Assembly (NCBI RefSeq): GCF_903969135.1
Contig: NZ_LR824569.1
Coordinates: forward strand, 4,175,001-4,239,000
DNA: 64,000 bases
Direction: 5' to 3'
Origin: Chryseobacterium sp. JV274
GTDB lineage: Bacteria; Bacteroidota; Bacteroidia; Flavobacteriales; Weeksellaceae
The notes under the pieces are model-generated. The model searched no databases, was not told the origin of the DNA, and saw only the letters and a program-made list of their open reading frames with translations. Shown one piece after another: positions 50,603 through 60,482 of this stretch. The translations under genes were made by a program, and so were the position numbers. How positions within the stretch are numbered: the stretch's first letter is position 1; each line of letters begins with the position of its first letter.

Positions 50603-51352
50603 CTATTTGTAATCATCATTTACCGGAAGGTTTTCGAGGGCTTCTCTGGCAGATTTGATGTGATCATTATTGACATCTTTAATGACTTTTCCATCCCGAA
50701 GAGTTACTGTTCTGCTGCTGAAAGTGGCAATATCAGGTTCATGAGTTACAAAAACGATGGTTCGTCCCTGTTTATGCAGATCCTGCATGAGTGCCATGAT
50801 TTCATAGGAAGTTCTGGTATCCAGGTTTCCGGTGGCTTCATCTGCAAGGATCATTACAGGTTCGTTTACCAAAGCTCTGGCAATGGCAACTCTTTGCTGC
50901 TGCCCTCCGGACATCTGATTGGGAAGATGATCAATCCTGCTTTCAAGTTTTACCGCAGTCAGAGCCTGTATAGCTCTTTTGTGACGTTCTTCAGTAGATA
51001 TTTTTGAGTTATAAAGAAGCGGAAGCTCAACATTTTCTTTTGCTGTGGTCCTTGGAAGAAGGTTGTAAGACTGAAATACAAAACCTATTTTTTGATTTCT
51101 GAGAACAGCAAGCTCATCGCGGTCAAGATTCTTAATATTAACCCCATCCAGGCTATAATCACCTCCAGAGGGTTTATCCAGGCAACCAATAATATTAAGC
51201 AGGGTAGATTTTCCGGAACCGCTGCTTCCCATAATGGTAACGAATTCACCTTTCTCTACTGTGAATGTGACGCCTTTCAGTGCATGAACAACTTCTTCAC
51301 CCATCTTGAATTCTCTTTTCAGATCTGTGATCTCCAGAATTTTTTCTGCCAT
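50603..51352 (-). CDS. MacB/LolD-type ABC transporter ATPase
   Basis: A 249-residue ATPase with Walker A GSSGSGKST (about 43-51), Q-loop FVFQSYNLLP, signature MSGGQQQRVAIARAL (about 142-156), Walker B MILADEATGNLD (about 164-175) and the switch His in VTHEPD. It is the partner of the permease 23 nt downstream. Confidence 0.94.
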   Translation of the reverse strand: MAEKILEITDLKREFKMGEEVVHALKGVTFTVEKGEFVTIMGSSGSGKSTLLNIIGCLDKPSGGDYSLDGVNIKNLDRDELAVLRNQKIGFVFQSYNLLPRTTAKENVELPLLYNSKISTEERHKRAIQALTAVKLESRIDHLPNQMSGGQQQRVAIARALVNEPVMILADEATGNLDTRTSYEIMALMQDLHKQGRTIVFVTHEPDIATFSSRTVTLRDGKVIKDVNNDHIKSAREALENLPVNDDYK

Positions 51353-51396
51353 GACTTTTGTTTTTAGGTTTGCTAGTTGCTTAGGCTTGGTTTGAA

Positions 51397-52662
51397 TTAT
51401 CTTGGTCCGCCGCCACCGCCACTGTTTCTATTGTTTCCGCCCCCTCTTCTTTGAGGCATAAATGGACTTTTAGCCTGCCCGCCGGATGATTTTTTTGAAA
51501 GAACTTTATAGCCGGTGATGATATTGTCGTTTTTATTTAACCCTGAAACAACCTGTATTTCGGTGTCATTATCCATTCCGGTTTTTATTTTTTTGTGGGA
51601 AATAGTACTGTCTTTAGCAATGATCCAGACAGCTGTCTCACTTTTATTCTCTGTTTCTTTACCCTGTTTCTTCCATTGTCCTTTTTCATGTTTTTTACCA
51701 TTGGCAAAGGGAGAATTTATTTTATATTTTTTGATAATCAAACTGTCTGGTCTGAAGCTGGTTGCTGCTACCGGAATTTTCATGATACTGTCTAAAACCT
51801 GCGTATAAATTGTAATATTTGCCGTCATTCCCGGCTTTAGTTTTAAACCCGAATTATCTGCGTTGATGATGGTGGTATAATTCACCACATTCGATGAAAC
51901 GGTAGGGTGAAGACGGACTTCTGAAACCTCACCATCAAAGGTTTCATCCGGAAAAGCATCTACCGTAAATGTTGCTTTCTGACCTACTTTTACATTTCCT
52001 ATATCAGCTTCATCTACAGAAGCACGTACCCTCATTTTGGTAAGATCTTTAGCAATACTGAAAAGGGTAGGAGTACTGAAGCTTGAAGCTACGGTCTGCC
52101 CCTCACTTACATTTCTGTTGAGAACAGTTCCGTCAATAGGGGAATAGATATTAGTAAGAGACAGGTTTTTGTTGGCAGTAGAAAGCTGAGCATTTACAGA
52201 TCCTACCTGTGCTTTCGCAGCATTGTACTGATTGGTTGCATTATCATAATCTGCTTTACTGATAGCTCCCACTTTGTACAGTTGTGACTGTCTGTTGATG
52301 TTAATTTCGTTGTAAGCAAGATTGCTTTTTGCATTTTGCAGGTTGGCTTTGATCTGCTGTGACTGGAACTGAAGCAGATCCGGATCTAAAGTAGCCAGTA
52401 GTTGGCCTTTTTTCACTGTAGAATTAAAGTCAACATAAATATTTTTAATGATTCCTGATACCTGAGTACCTACTGCAACGGTATCTACAGGCTGAATGGT
52501 TCCTGTAGCAGTAATGGAATTTGAAATTTGTCCCATTTCAGGCTTTACTGTTTCCAGCTGGATTTTTATTTCTTTTTCTCTGATGAAAAAAAACCAGGCT
52601 GCACCTATTGCAATGATGCCGCCCATAACCCAGTATAACCATTTTTTATTCTTTGTTTTCAT
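51397..52662 (-). CDS. Periplasmic adaptor protein, MacA-like
   Basis: A 421-residue membrane-fusion protein joining the MacB-type permease to TolC. N-terminal anchor (about 8-26); barrel-sandwich halves near VAVGTQVSGIIKNIYVDFNS (about 61-80) and the returning SLTNIYSPIDGTVLNR (about 168-183); alpha-hairpin in between; beta-barrel after. The C-terminus is unusual: a Lys/Gly/Pro/Asn-rich tail (SSGGQAKSPFMPQRRGGGNN then RNSGGGGGPR) of about 35 residues. Stop and start are 3 nt from the TolC gene. Confidence 0.93.
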   Translation of the reverse strand: MKTKNKKWLYWVMGGIIAIGAAWFFFIREKEIKIQLETVKPEMGQISNSITATGTIQPVDTVAVGTQVSGIIKNIYVDFNSTVKKGQLLATLDPDLLQFQSQQIKANLQNAKSNLAYNEININRQSQLYKVGAISKADYDNATNQYNAAKAQVGSVNAQLSTANKNLSLTNIYSPIDGTVLNRNVSEGQTVASSFSTPTLFSIAKDLTKMRVRASVDEADIGNVKVGQKATFTVDAFPDETFDGEVSEVRLHPTVSSNVVNYTTIINADNSGLKLKPGMTANITIYTQVLDSIMKIPVAATSFRPDSLIIKKYKINSPFANGKKHEKGQWKKQGKETENKSETAVWIIAKDSTISHKKIKTGMDNDTEIQVVSGLNKNDNIITGYKVLSKKSSGGQAKSPFMPQRRGGGNNRNSGGGGGPR

Positions 52663-52665
52663 AGC

Positions 52666-53976
52666 TTACTTTAGATTTATAGGGTTACCTGCGTAAAATT
52701 CGTAGATCTGTTTATTGAGAATTGCAGTGTATTTTGCCTGAAGATAATTCTGGACAGACTGTATATAAAGCAATCTTTGCTGCTGAAGCTGTACATAATC
52801 AATGCTTCCGATTTTCATCTGAGCATTCACAATATCATAACTCTGTTTGCTGATGTCCATTTGCTTGTAGGCAGAGTCGTACTGGGATAGCGCATTCTGG
52901 AGATTAATGTAAGATTGTTCTACCTGCTGATTAAGGACCGTTTTTGTATTCAGTAAATCAAGATTGGCCTGTTCAATAGCTATTTTTGACTTCTCAATCT
53001 GTGTTTTGTAAATTCTGTTGTTGTAAATCGGAATTCCAAGGCTTAATCCAATGGGCATATAAAAGTTATTTCCCAACTGATTAAAGTAATTTCCATTCCC
53101 ATTGGAATAGTTGGTGGAAATATTTCCTGTCAGACTCAGGGTAGGCTGAATGGAAGCTTTGGTCATTTTTAGATTTGTATTGGAATTTTCTACGTTAAGT
53201 TCCCCGTATTTTATTTCCGGACGTTGATTTTGTGCCAGATTTTGAACATCCTGTAAGGTTTTCAGCTGATTGTCTACAATAATACTGTCGGGTTTTACAA
53301 CCTGAAAATCATAACCTGAGGGAAGCTGAAGGATTTGTTTTAAATTAACAGTATTCGTGCGTAGATTGTTTTGGGTAGCTGTCAGGTTGTATTGATCCTG
53401 AGCAACTTGTGACTGGATTTGCAGATAATTTAATTTGGAAAGGCTTCCGGCTTTATACAGTTGGTCACCTTGTTTCAATTGAGTTTGTGTTGTTTTCAGA
53501 ACATTTTCAAGAGAGATAATATTTTCCTGATTCATCAGAATATTCAGATAAGCCTGGGTGATCGTGAGGGTAATATTGTTTTGTGCTTCCTGGACGGATA
53601 AGTCTGCCATCTGAACCAGCAGATTTTTTGAGGCTTCATTGTTTTTAATATAATTGGCATGATAAAGGGTCATGGAAGAATTGGCCCCGATACTTTGAGA
53701 TTGTGCACCTGTCATATGAAGACCGTCACTTCCGTTGACAGCAAAAAGTCCTTGTGAAACGGTTCCGCTTAAATTGGGATATTTTGCATCTTTTGCCTGA
53801 AGGAGATCCTGTTGGGCAGCATTTTTTGAAAGTCTTAGAGAATTAATGGAAATATTATTCGCTTTTGCATATTCAATGCAATTTTCCAGAGTCCAGACGG
53901 CCGGATAATTGGGTGTTTGGGAAAATATTTCCAAGGCCATGCATAAGAATATCAAAAAGAAAAATTTGCGTTCCAT
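52666..53976 (-). CDS. TolC-family outer-membrane efflux protein
   Basis: A 436-residue outer-membrane channel: signal peptide (about 1-19), then the duplicated TolC arrangement starting WTLENCIEYAKANNISINSL and ending AILNKQIYEFYAG. It is the first gene of a four-gene efflux operon (TolC, MacA-like adaptor, ATPase, MacB-like permease). Substrate unknown; such systems export macrolides, peptides or lipoprotein-like molecules. Confidence 0.93.
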   Translation of the reverse strand: MERKFFFLIFLCMALEIFSQTPNYPAVWTLENCIEYAKANNISINSLRLSKNAAQQDLLQAKDAKYPNLSGTVSQGLFAVNGSDGLHMTGAQSQSIGANSSMTLYHANYIKNNEASKNLLVQMADLSVQEAQNNITLTITQAYLNILMNQENIISLENVLKTTQTQLKQGDQLYKAGSLSKLNYLQIQSQVAQDQYNLTATQNNLRTNTVNLKQILQLPSGYDFQVVKPDSIIVDNQLKTLQDVQNLAQNQRPEIKYGELNVENSNTNLKMTKASIQPTLSLTGNISTNYSNGNGNYFNQLGNNFYMPIGLSLGIPIYNNRIYKTQIEKSKIAIEQANLDLLNTKTVLNQQVEQSYINLQNALSQYDSAYKQMDISKQSYDIVNAQMKIGSIDYVQLQQQRLLYIQSVQNYLQAKYTAILNKQIYEFYAGNPINLK

Positions 53977-54175
53977 GGTTTTATTTTTGAAAATTCATAA
54001 ATAACACAGAAAAAATCAATCCAATTTAATAAAAAAAAATAATGTTTAACAAGTTTTTAACCTAAAGCTGGTTTTTTTACATTTAATTTTCAAAAAATTA
54101 AAAATATATTAAAAGATTCTGAATTTAAGATTGTATATTTAAAACTTTATTCAAAAACAAGTCAAATATTTATTG

Positions 54176-54183
54176 TATCTTTG
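54176..54183 (+). promoter_or_regulatory. -7 promoter element of the DEAD-box helicase gene
   Basis: TATCTTTG, exact TAnnTTTG match, 20 nt before the ATG; no clear -33 TTG. Confidence 0.55.
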
Positions 54184-54203
54184 CAAAAATTTTAAAATAG
54201 TTA

Positions 54204-55916
54204 ATGAATTTATTTACGGAAACCAATTTAAGTCCTGATATCCTTAAGGCAATTGGCGAACTGGGCTACGAAAGCCCAACAGAAATCCAAAAACAGACTA
54301 TCCCTTTTATTCTTTCAGATATTCGCGACTTGATCGCACTTGCGCAAACAGGGACAGGCAAGACAGCAGCGTTTTCGCTTCCGATTTTGGATATGATTGA
54401 CGATACGAGTCGCAAAATCCAATTATTGGTGCTTTGTCCGACACGGGAATTATGTCTTCAGATTTCGAAGGACATAAAGAATTACTCTAAGTACATGAAA
54501 GACATCAAAACTACTGCAGTTTATGGTGGAAGTAGTATTGTAGATCAGATGAGATCTTTGAAGGATAAACCACAGATTATTGTGGGAACTCCGGGAAGAG
54601 TAATTGATCTTATCAACAGAAAGGCATTAGACTTTTCTGCGATTCATTGGTTAGTATTAGACGAAGCTGATGAAATGCTTTCTATGGGATTCAAAGACGA
54701 ATTGGAAACCATTCTAAGCGAAACTCCGGAAACTAAACAAACTTTCTTATTCTCTGCAACGATGAATAAAGAGGTGGAAAGAATTTCCAAAAATTACCTT
54801 ACAAAACCACACCGTATTTCAGTAGGTTCTATCAACGAAGTGAAGAAGAATATTACTCACGAATACTATGTAGTAGGGTACCGTCAGAAAAAAGAAGCGT
54901 TGAAGAGATTGATCGATGCTAATCCTAATCAGTACTCCATTATCTTCTGTAGAACGAGAATGGAAACTCAGGAGGTAGCAGATTTCTTAATGCAGAACGG
55001 TTATGCAGCTGATGCTCTTCATGGTGATCTTTCTCAGGCGCAGAGAGATACGGTAATGAAGAAATTCAGATTGAAAAACATTGATATTCTTGTAGCGACA
55101 GACGTTGCAGCAAGAGGATTGGATGTAAACTCTCTTACACACGTTATTCACTTCTCTTTACCAGATGATCCTGAAGTATTCGTTCACAGAAGCGGAAGAA
55201 CAGGTAGAGCTGGAAAAGACGGTATTTCTATGGCTTTGATAAAGCCTGAAGAAAGCAGAAAACTGAAACAGATCAAATCTGCAACAAAAATTGAAATCAA
55301 CGAAAAATTCATTCCTACAGGTGAAGATATTATCAAAGCTCAGGTAGGAGGTGTATTCGAAAAATTATTGACGGAGCACGAGGATCTTTTCGAATTTGAT
55401 GATAGCTTAATTCCTGATCTAAGCAAATTTACAAAAGAAGAATTGGTGCACCAGCTGCTACAGTTTCAATTGAAGGATCTTGCTTTATATTACAAAGATA
55501 AACACGATCTTGCTGAGCAGAAGTTTAGCAGCAGAGATGACGATTACTCAAGAAGAGACCGTGGACGTGATAGAGACAGAGATAGAGGCCGTGACAGAGA
55601 AAACAGCCGAGACAGAGATCGCGGTGGAAGAGACAGAGATCGTGGTGGAAAGCCAAGAAGAAGAGATGAGAATATGGTAAGATTCTTCTTTAATCTTGGA
55701 AAAAAAGACCAGTTGAAGAAGCTTGATGTTTTGGATATTATCAATAAGGCTACAGGTGATGGAAAATCCAAGAAAAGAGCTGAGATTGGAGATATCGAAA
55801 TCTTAGAAAAATTCTCTTTCTTTGAGGTTGAAAAATCGTTTAAGGACAATGTCTTGAGCAATATTCAATCAATGAAGTTCAAAGGAAAAGATATGAGAGC
55901 TGAAGTTGCAAACTAA
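54204..55916 (+). CDS. DEAD-box RNA helicase with RNA-binding C-terminus (DbpA/CsdA type)
   Basis: A 570-residue ATP-dependent RNA helicase. Motifs in order: Q motif (about 25), AQTGTGKTA (I, about 46), PTRELCLQI (Ia), TPGRVIDL (Ib), LDEADEML (II, about 149), SATM (III), CRTRMET (IV), ATDVAARGLDV (V) and HRSGRTGRAG (VI, about 327). The linker (about 442-490) is a low-complexity Arg/Asp tract (repeats of RDRDRGRDRE type). The last 80 residues look like the DbpA RNA-binding domain (MVRFFFNLGKKDQLK). Probably acts in ribosome assembly or cold-stress RNA unwinding. Confidence 0.95.
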   Translation: MNLFTETNLSPDILKAIGELGYESPTEIQKQTIPFILSDIRDLIALAQTGTGKTAAFSLPILDMIDDTSRKIQLLVLCPTRELCLQISKDIKNYSKYMKDIKTTAVYGGSSIVDQMRSLKDKPQIIVGTPGRVIDLINRKALDFSAIHWLVLDEADEMLSMGFKDELETILSETPETKQTFLFSATMNKEVERISKNYLTKPHRISVGSINEVKKNITHEYYVVGYRQKKEALKRLIDANPNQYSIIFCRTRMETQEVADFLMQNGYAADALHGDLSQAQRDTVMKKFRLKNIDILVATDVAARGLDVNSLTHVIHFSLPDDPEVFVHRSGRTGRAGKDGISMALIKPEESRKLKQIKSATKIEINEKFIPTGEDIIKAQVGGVFEKLLTEHEDLFEFDDSLIPDLSKFTKEELVHQLLQFQLKDLALYYKDKHDLAEQKFSSRDDDYSRRDRGRDRDRDRGRDRENSRDRDRGGRDRDRGGKPRRRDENMVRFFFNLGKKDQLKKLDVLDIINKATGDGKSKKRAEIGDIEILEKFSFFEVEKSFKDNVLSNIQSMKFKGKDMRAEVAN

Positions 55917-55936
55917 ATCTCATCAATTACTATATA

Positions 55937-55965
55937 AAACCGGCGTTAATGCCGGTTTTTTTATT
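55937..55965 (+). terminator. Terminator of the helicase gene
   Basis: A perfect 8-bp stem AAACCGGC/GCCGGTTT (55937-55944 with 55951-55958), loop GTTAAT, then a T-run. Confidence 0.9.
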
Positions 55966-56068
55966 TGATAATCAGGAGTTAAGCGAATGTTAACAAAACT
56001 TAATGTCATATAGTTTCACGTACAATCCTTTTTTAGGAAATTTGCACTCGAATTATAAATACTAAAAA

Positions 56069-56707
56069 ATGGGAATTGGTAATATTTTCCACGCTTTTCA
56101 ACCAAAAGATAAAATCTTCTTTGTACTTTTCGAAAAAGTAACTGAAAATCTAGTTGCAATGTCAGAAGATTTCAACACAGGAATCAAGGATTTCGATCTT
56201 AATGATGATTCTATGCTGAAGAAAATGAGTGACTTCGAACACAAGAATGATGAACTTACTCACGAAATTTTCGTAGAATTAGGGAAAAACTTCATTACAC
56301 CTTTTGACCGTGAGGATATCCACACATTGGCAACAGGACTGGATGATATCGCTGATTATATCTACGCTTCCACAAAATATATTTTCCTTTACAAATCACC
56401 TGAGATGAAGGCTTATTCAGACTTCTCTTTATTGATCCATAAAGCATGTCTTGAAATTCAGAATGCAATGAAAAACCTTAAAGGGTTCAAAAATATGGAA
56501 CAGGTGAAAGAAGCTTGTATTAAGGTGAACTCTATTGAGAATATTGCTGACGATTTGCTTTCCAATTCAATGGTAGACTTATTTGAAACCAATGATGCGA
56601 TCAACATTATTAAAGTTTCATCTGTATTGAACTACCTTGAAATTGTAACGGATAAAGCAGAAGATGTTGCCAATACAATTGAGAACATCATGATTAAATA
56701 CGCCTAA
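56069..56707 (+). CDS. DUF47 (PhoU-like) phosphate transport accessory protein
   Basis: A 212-residue all-helical cytoplasmic protein of the DUF47/Pit-accessory family, recognisable by FFVLFEKVTENLVAMSEDF, ANDELTHEIF-like KNDELTHEIFVEL (about 58-70), TPFDREDIHTLATGLDDIAD (about 77-96) and the closing LEIVTDKAEDVANTIENI. It sits 13 nt before the Pit permease and is expected to regulate it. Confidence 0.93.
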   Translation: MGIGNIFHAFQPKDKIFFVLFEKVTENLVAMSEDFNTGIKDFDLNDDSMLKKMSDFEHKNDELTHEIFVELGKNFITPFDREDIHTLATGLDDIADYIYASTKYIFLYKSPEMKAYSDFSLLIHKACLEIQNAMKNLKGFKNMEQVKEACIKVNSIENIADDLLSNSMVDLFETNDAINIIKVSSVLNYLEIVTDKAEDVANTIENIMIKYA

Positions 56708-56720
56708 TACATAGCAAAAA

Positions 56721-57863
56721 ATGGAATTTCCGATTTTACTTGTAGTTATTGTTGTGTTGGCCCTGATCTTCGATTATATCAATGGTTTTCATGATGCAGC
56801 CAACTCAATTGCAACTATTGTTTCTACAAAAGTTTTAACTCCATTCCAGGCTGTACTTTGGGCAGCACTTTGGAACTTTGCAGCGTTCTTTATTGCTGCT
56901 TATATTATTGGAGAATTCAAAATTGGTAATACAATTGCCAAAACAGTTAATGAGAATTTTATTACTCTTGAGGTTATATTTTCCGGTCTTATAGCGGCTA
57001 TTGCCTGGAACCTTCTTACATGGTGGTTCGGAATCCCTTCATCATCATCACATACGCTGATCGGAGGTTTCTTGGGGGCAGCTCTTATGCATGCTTTCAT
57101 GATGGATTATCATGCCGTGGCTGCAGCACAGCCGGAGCTTGGGATATGGGAGACCACTAAGGAAGCTTTCGTTCAGGTAACCCATCAGGGTGTGGTGAAG
57201 TTTGACAAAGTGATTCCTATCTTCCTGTTCATTTTCATGGCACCGATCATAGGGATGATTATCTCCATCATTATTACATTGATTATTGTACACCTTTATA
57301 AAAAATCAAACCCGCACAAAGCAGACAAATCTTTCAAAAGATTACAGTTGGCATCGTCAGCATTGTTCAGTTTAGGACACGGCTTGAATGATGCTCAGAA
57401 AGTAATGGGAATCATTGGGGCAGCGGTAATTTATTATCATGTTAACATGCTTCAGGATGCTCAATATTTGAATATTCCTTCTGCCGAACGTTTTGATTAT
57501 TTTGCTCAACATTATATTTGGGTTCCTTTAGTATCATTTATTGCAATTGCCTTAGGGACAATGAGTGGTGGTTGGAAGATCATCAAAACAATGGGTACCA
57601 AGATTACGAAAGTAACTTCATTAGAAGGTGTAAGTGCAGAAACTGCAGGGGCTATTACCCTGTTCATTACAGATCACTTTGGTATTCCTGTATCTACTAC
57701 ACATACGATCACAGGTTCTATCATCGGGGTAGGATTAACGAAAAGAATTTCAGCAGTAAGATGGGGAATTACAGTAAGTCTTCTTTGGGCTTGGGTACTT
57801 ACCATTCCAATCTCTGCAATAGTGGCAGCAATTACCTATCTTGTGGTAACCTTCCTTTTCTAA
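56721..57863 (+). CDS. Low-affinity inorganic phosphate transporter, Pit family
   Basis: A 380-residue inner-membrane symporter. The duplicated PHO-4 signature is visible: FDYINGFHDAANSIATIVST (about 16-35) and GHGLNDAQKVMG (about 219-230), with PSSSSHTLIGG (about 110) and PVSTTHTITGSIIG (about 322). About ten hydrophobic segments. Cotranscribed with DUF47. Confidence 0.95.
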   Translation: MEFPILLVVIVVLALIFDYINGFHDAANSIATIVSTKVLTPFQAVLWAALWNFAAFFIAAYIIGEFKIGNTIAKTVNENFITLEVIFSGLIAAIAWNLLTWWFGIPSSSSHTLIGGFLGAALMHAFMMDYHAVAAAQPELGIWETTKEAFVQVTHQGVVKFDKVIPIFLFIFMAPIIGMIISIIITLIIVHLYKKSNPHKADKSFKRLQLASSALFSLGHGLNDAQKVMGIIGAAVIYYHVNMLQDAQYLNIPSAERFDYFAQHYIWVPLVSFIAIALGTMSGGWKIIKTMGTKITKVTSLEGVSAETAGAITLFITDHFGIPVSTTHTITGSIIGVGLTKRISAVRWGITVSLLWAWVLTIPISAIVAAITYLVVTFLF

Positions 57864-57885
57864 AAAACAAATCATATAATTATAT

Positions 57886-57916
57886 AAACTTTGTCCGTTT
57901 GGGCAAAGTTTTTTGT
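57886..57916 (+). terminator. Terminator of the phosphate transport operon
   Basis: Stem AAACTTTGTCC with GGGCAAAGTTT (57886-57896 and 57901-57911, one G-U pair), 4-nt loop, followed by TTTTG. Confidence 0.85.
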
Positions 57917-57938
57917 TTTATAAAGCCCCGAAAAATCG

Positions 57939-57946
57939 TATTTTTG
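57939..57946 (+). promoter_or_regulatory. -7 promoter element of the polyprenyl synthase gene
   Basis: TATTTTTG, 19 nt before the ATG at 57965, which supports that start over a much longer open frame. Confidence 0.55.
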
Positions 57947-57964
57947 TTCAAATTAAAAGATTTT

Positions 57965-58936
57965 ATGGAATTTTTAGACAGATACCAGCAGATTGTTGCG
58001 GACGCCATCACTAAATATACTTTTAAAGATAAACCTTCGGAGCTGTATGACCCGATGAATTATATTATTTCCCATGGTGGAAAGCGTCTTCGTCCTATTA
58101 TGGTGCTGATGGCTTGTGAGATGTTCGGCGGAGATCTTACGCAGGCAATTAAGCCCGCTTTGGCTATCGAGTTTTTCCATAATTTCACGCTGATCCATGA
58201 TGATATTATGGATGAAGCTCCTTTAAGAAGAAATAAGCCTACCATTCATACTTTACACGGTCTTAATGTGGGAATCCTTTCCGGAGACGGATTGATGCTT
58301 AAAGCCTATAAGTTTTTTGAGGATCTGGAGCCTGAAATCTTTAAAGCATGTATCAGAATATTTACCCATACCGGGCTTCTGCTTTGTGAAGGGCAGCAGT
58401 ATGATATCAACTTTGAAACTCAGAAAGACGTTACTTTTGATGACTACATCAGAATGATTACTTATAAAACAGGAGTTTTGAGTGCTTCTTCATTTGAGAT
58501 TGGCGCTTTGATTGCAAGAGCAGATTTTAAAGATGCCAAAGCTATTTTCAATTTCGGAAAACATATCGGAATTGCATTCCAGATTATGGATGATTATCTT
58601 GATGTATTCGGTGATCAGGCACAGTTTGGGAAAAAACATGCCGGAGATATTTACGAAAACAAGAAAACCGTTCTGTATTTGTTGGCAAGAGAACATGCTA
58701 CCGATGAAGAAAGAAAAGAGCTGGATTACTGGTACTCTAAAAAGACGGAAAATGTTGATAAAGTCTATGGCGTAGAAAAGATATTCAGAAGAACAAAAGT
58801 AGATGAAAAAGCGTTACGTCTGATCGAAAAACATAATGAAATCGGACAAAGCTATCTTCAGAAAATAGATGTTCCTGAAGAAAAGAAAAAACCTTTTATC
58901 GAACTGGCAAATTATTTGTTGAGAAGAGAAAGTTAA
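57965..58936 (+). CDS. Polyprenyl (trans-isoprenyl) diphosphate synthase
   Basis: A 323-residue cytoplasmic enzyme that condenses isopentenyl diphosphate onto allylic diphosphates. The first Asp-rich motif is LIHDDIMDEAPLRR (DDIMD near residue 79) and the second is IMDDYLDVFGD (DDYLD near residue 207); GGKRLRPI binds IPP. A Phe stands five residues before the first DD, which in characterised enzymes tends to limit chain length to FPP or GGPP, but the product cannot be fixed from sequence alone. The open frame extends back to 57518 through the Pit gene; the -7 element and the terminator show that the start is ATG 57965. Confidence 0.93.
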   Translation: MEFLDRYQQIVADAITKYTFKDKPSELYDPMNYIISHGGKRLRPIMVLMACEMFGGDLTQAIKPALAIEFFHNFTLIHDDIMDEAPLRRNKPTIHTLHGLNVGILSGDGLMLKAYKFFEDLEPEIFKACIRIFTHTGLLLCEGQQYDINFETQKDVTFDDYIRMITYKTGVLSASSFEIGALIARADFKDAKAIFNFGKHIGIAFQIMDDYLDVFGDQAQFGKKHAGDIYENKKTVLYLLAREHATDEERKELDYWYSKKTENVDKVYGVEKIFRRTKVDEKALRLIEKHNEIGQSYLQKIDVPEEKKKPFIELANYLLRRES

Positions 58937-59004
58937 TAGAGGTAGTGGATAGTAGGTAGCAGCATTTACCTGCGATCTATTTCCTGCAACCTAATCCCTA
59001 TACA

Positions 59005-59955
59005 ATGAAATTCAGAACAGAAGTTGATATTCCTGCCTCAGATAAGAAGATTGAGATTGAAGATAAAATATTTTCAATAGGCTCATGCTTTGCCTCTGAA
59101 ATGACTGATTTACTTCATGATGGGCAACTTCAGACCCTTAACAATCCTTTTGGGACGATATTTAATCCTTTTTCAATCAATAATGCTATCAACAGATTAC
59201 ATGATTCTGCGTTTTATGAAGAAGAGGAACTGATTACCTATAATGAAGAATATATTTCTCTGGATCATCACACCAGTTTTGATACCCGGTATATTCATCA
59301 GACCTTAGATAAAATTAATGGAGCTATTGAAGCAGGAAATTCCTTTCTTCAGGAAGCTGACTGGATTATCATTACCTACGGATCCTCATTTATCTATGAG
59401 TTTCTTCCTAAGAACAAACTGGTGGCCAACTGTCACAAAATTCCACAAAAGTTTTTTGAGAAAAGACTGCTTTCCCATCAGGAACTGACAAGTTCTATTT
59501 ACCAGACGATTCTTGACCTTAAAGATATTTGCAAAGAGGGAATACAGATCCTGTTTACTGTTTCCCCAGTAAGACATACTAAAGATGGAATGGTAGAAAA
59601 CCAGCTAAGTAAATCCAAATTAATTACAGCCATCCACGAGTCTATTTCTCTCTTTGAAGACTGTCATTATCTGCCGGTCTATGAGATTTTAATGGATGAC
59701 CTCCGGGATTACCGTTTTTATAAAGAAGATATGATTCATCCAAGCACACAGGCGGTTAATTATATTTTTGAAAAATTTGGAAATGCCTATTTTTCAGTTG
59801 ATACCCAGAATTTTATTAAAGAAAACTTTAAGATTATTAAGGCACTGGAGCATAAAACCAGTGATAAGAAAGACCCTAAGTTTATAGAATTCAGAGAGAA
59901 ATTAGATCAAAAAATTGAAATTCAGCGTAAAAAGGTAAAACATAAAATTTTTTAA
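59005..59955 (+). CDS. GSCFA-domain protein
   Basis: A 316-residue protein of the GSCFA family (PF08885), named for the motif seen here as IFSIGSCFASEMTDLL (about 24-39), with NPFGTIFNPFSI (about 49-60) and the C-terminal DDLRDYRFYKEDMIHPS (about 232-248). The fold is SGNH/GDSL-hydrolase-like, with IGSC as the nucleophile block and DMIHPS as the Asp/His block, so acyl-ester hydrolysis or transfer is plausible. No signal peptide. The next gene starts right after the stop. Confidence 0.9.
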   Translation: MKFRTEVDIPASDKKIEIEDKIFSIGSCFASEMTDLLHDGQLQTLNNPFGTIFNPFSINNAINRLHDSAFYEEEELITYNEEYISLDHHTSFDTRYIHQTLDKINGAIEAGNSFLQEADWIIITYGSSFIYEFLPKNKLVANCHKIPQKFFEKRLLSHQELTSSIYQTILDLKDICKEGIQILFTVSPVRHTKDGMVENQLSKSKLITAIHESISLFEDCHYLPVYEILMDDLRDYRFYKEDMIHPSTQAVNYIFEKFGNAYFSVDTQNFIKENFKIIKALEHKTSDKKDPKFIEFREKLDQKIEIQRKKVKHKIF

Positions 59956-60477
59956 ATGCTTGATTTTACTGGAATTGACTATCTGAAAAGTGGGAATGAG
60001 AGACAGAAAAGGGCTTATGAAGTTCTTGAAAAATATCAGATTTTTGAAAAATTAAAGAATTATTCACCCATTTTAGCAGGAACTGTTCCTATTGAAATTG
60101 ATATAGAAGGAAGTGATCTGGATCTTATTTTTGAGATTGATTTAAGATTTGAAGAAGACTTTCTGAATGATTTAATGACTAGCAGGTTTATTCCTTACGA
60201 TGTGGACGTGGAGCATCCCATTGTAAACGGCGAAAAATGCATTACATTGAATTTTGTACTGGAAGGGTTTCCCATCGAAATTTTTGGACAGAATAAGCCA
60301 ACAAAAAAGCAAAATGCTTATCTCCATATGGTGGCTGAATATAAAATATTAAAGGAAAAAGGAGAAGAATTTAAACAAAAAATAATAGAACTTAAAAAGC
60401 AGGGAATAAAAACAGAGCCGGCTTTCGGAATGTTGCTGGGGCTTGAAAATCCTTATGAAGATCTATTGAAATTTTAA
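59956..60477 (+). CDS. DUF4269 protein, nucleotidyltransferase-like
   Basis: A 173-residue cytoplasmic protein. It opens with FTGIDYLKSGNERQKRAYEVL and carries AGTVPIEIDIEGSDLDLIFE (about 39-58), whose SDLDL resembles the paired Asp of minimal nucleotidyltransferases. The family is DUF4269; function unknown. The ATG follows the GSCFA stop without a gap and the TatD gene begins 5 nt after its stop, so the three are one operon. Confidence 0.88.
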   Translation: MLDFTGIDYLKSGNERQKRAYEVLEKYQIFEKLKNYSPILAGTVPIEIDIEGSDLDLIFEIDLRFEEDFLNDLMTSRFIPYDVDVEHPIVNGEKCITLNFVLEGFPIEIFGQNKPTKKQNAYLHMVAEYKILKEKGEEFKQKIIELKKQGIKTEPAFGMLLGLENPYEDLLKF

Positions 60478-60482
60478 ATAAA

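Noticed and set aside
55542..55660. Simple-sequence repeat causing phase variation in the DEAD-box helicase
   Set aside because: The Arg/Asp tract is built from mixed codons and the reading frame is intact; it is a low-complexity linker.
57518..57964. 149-codon upstream extension of the polyprenyl synthase frame
   Set aside because: It runs antisense-like through the Pit gene's coding sequence in another frame, and a terminator and -7 element lie before ATG 57965.
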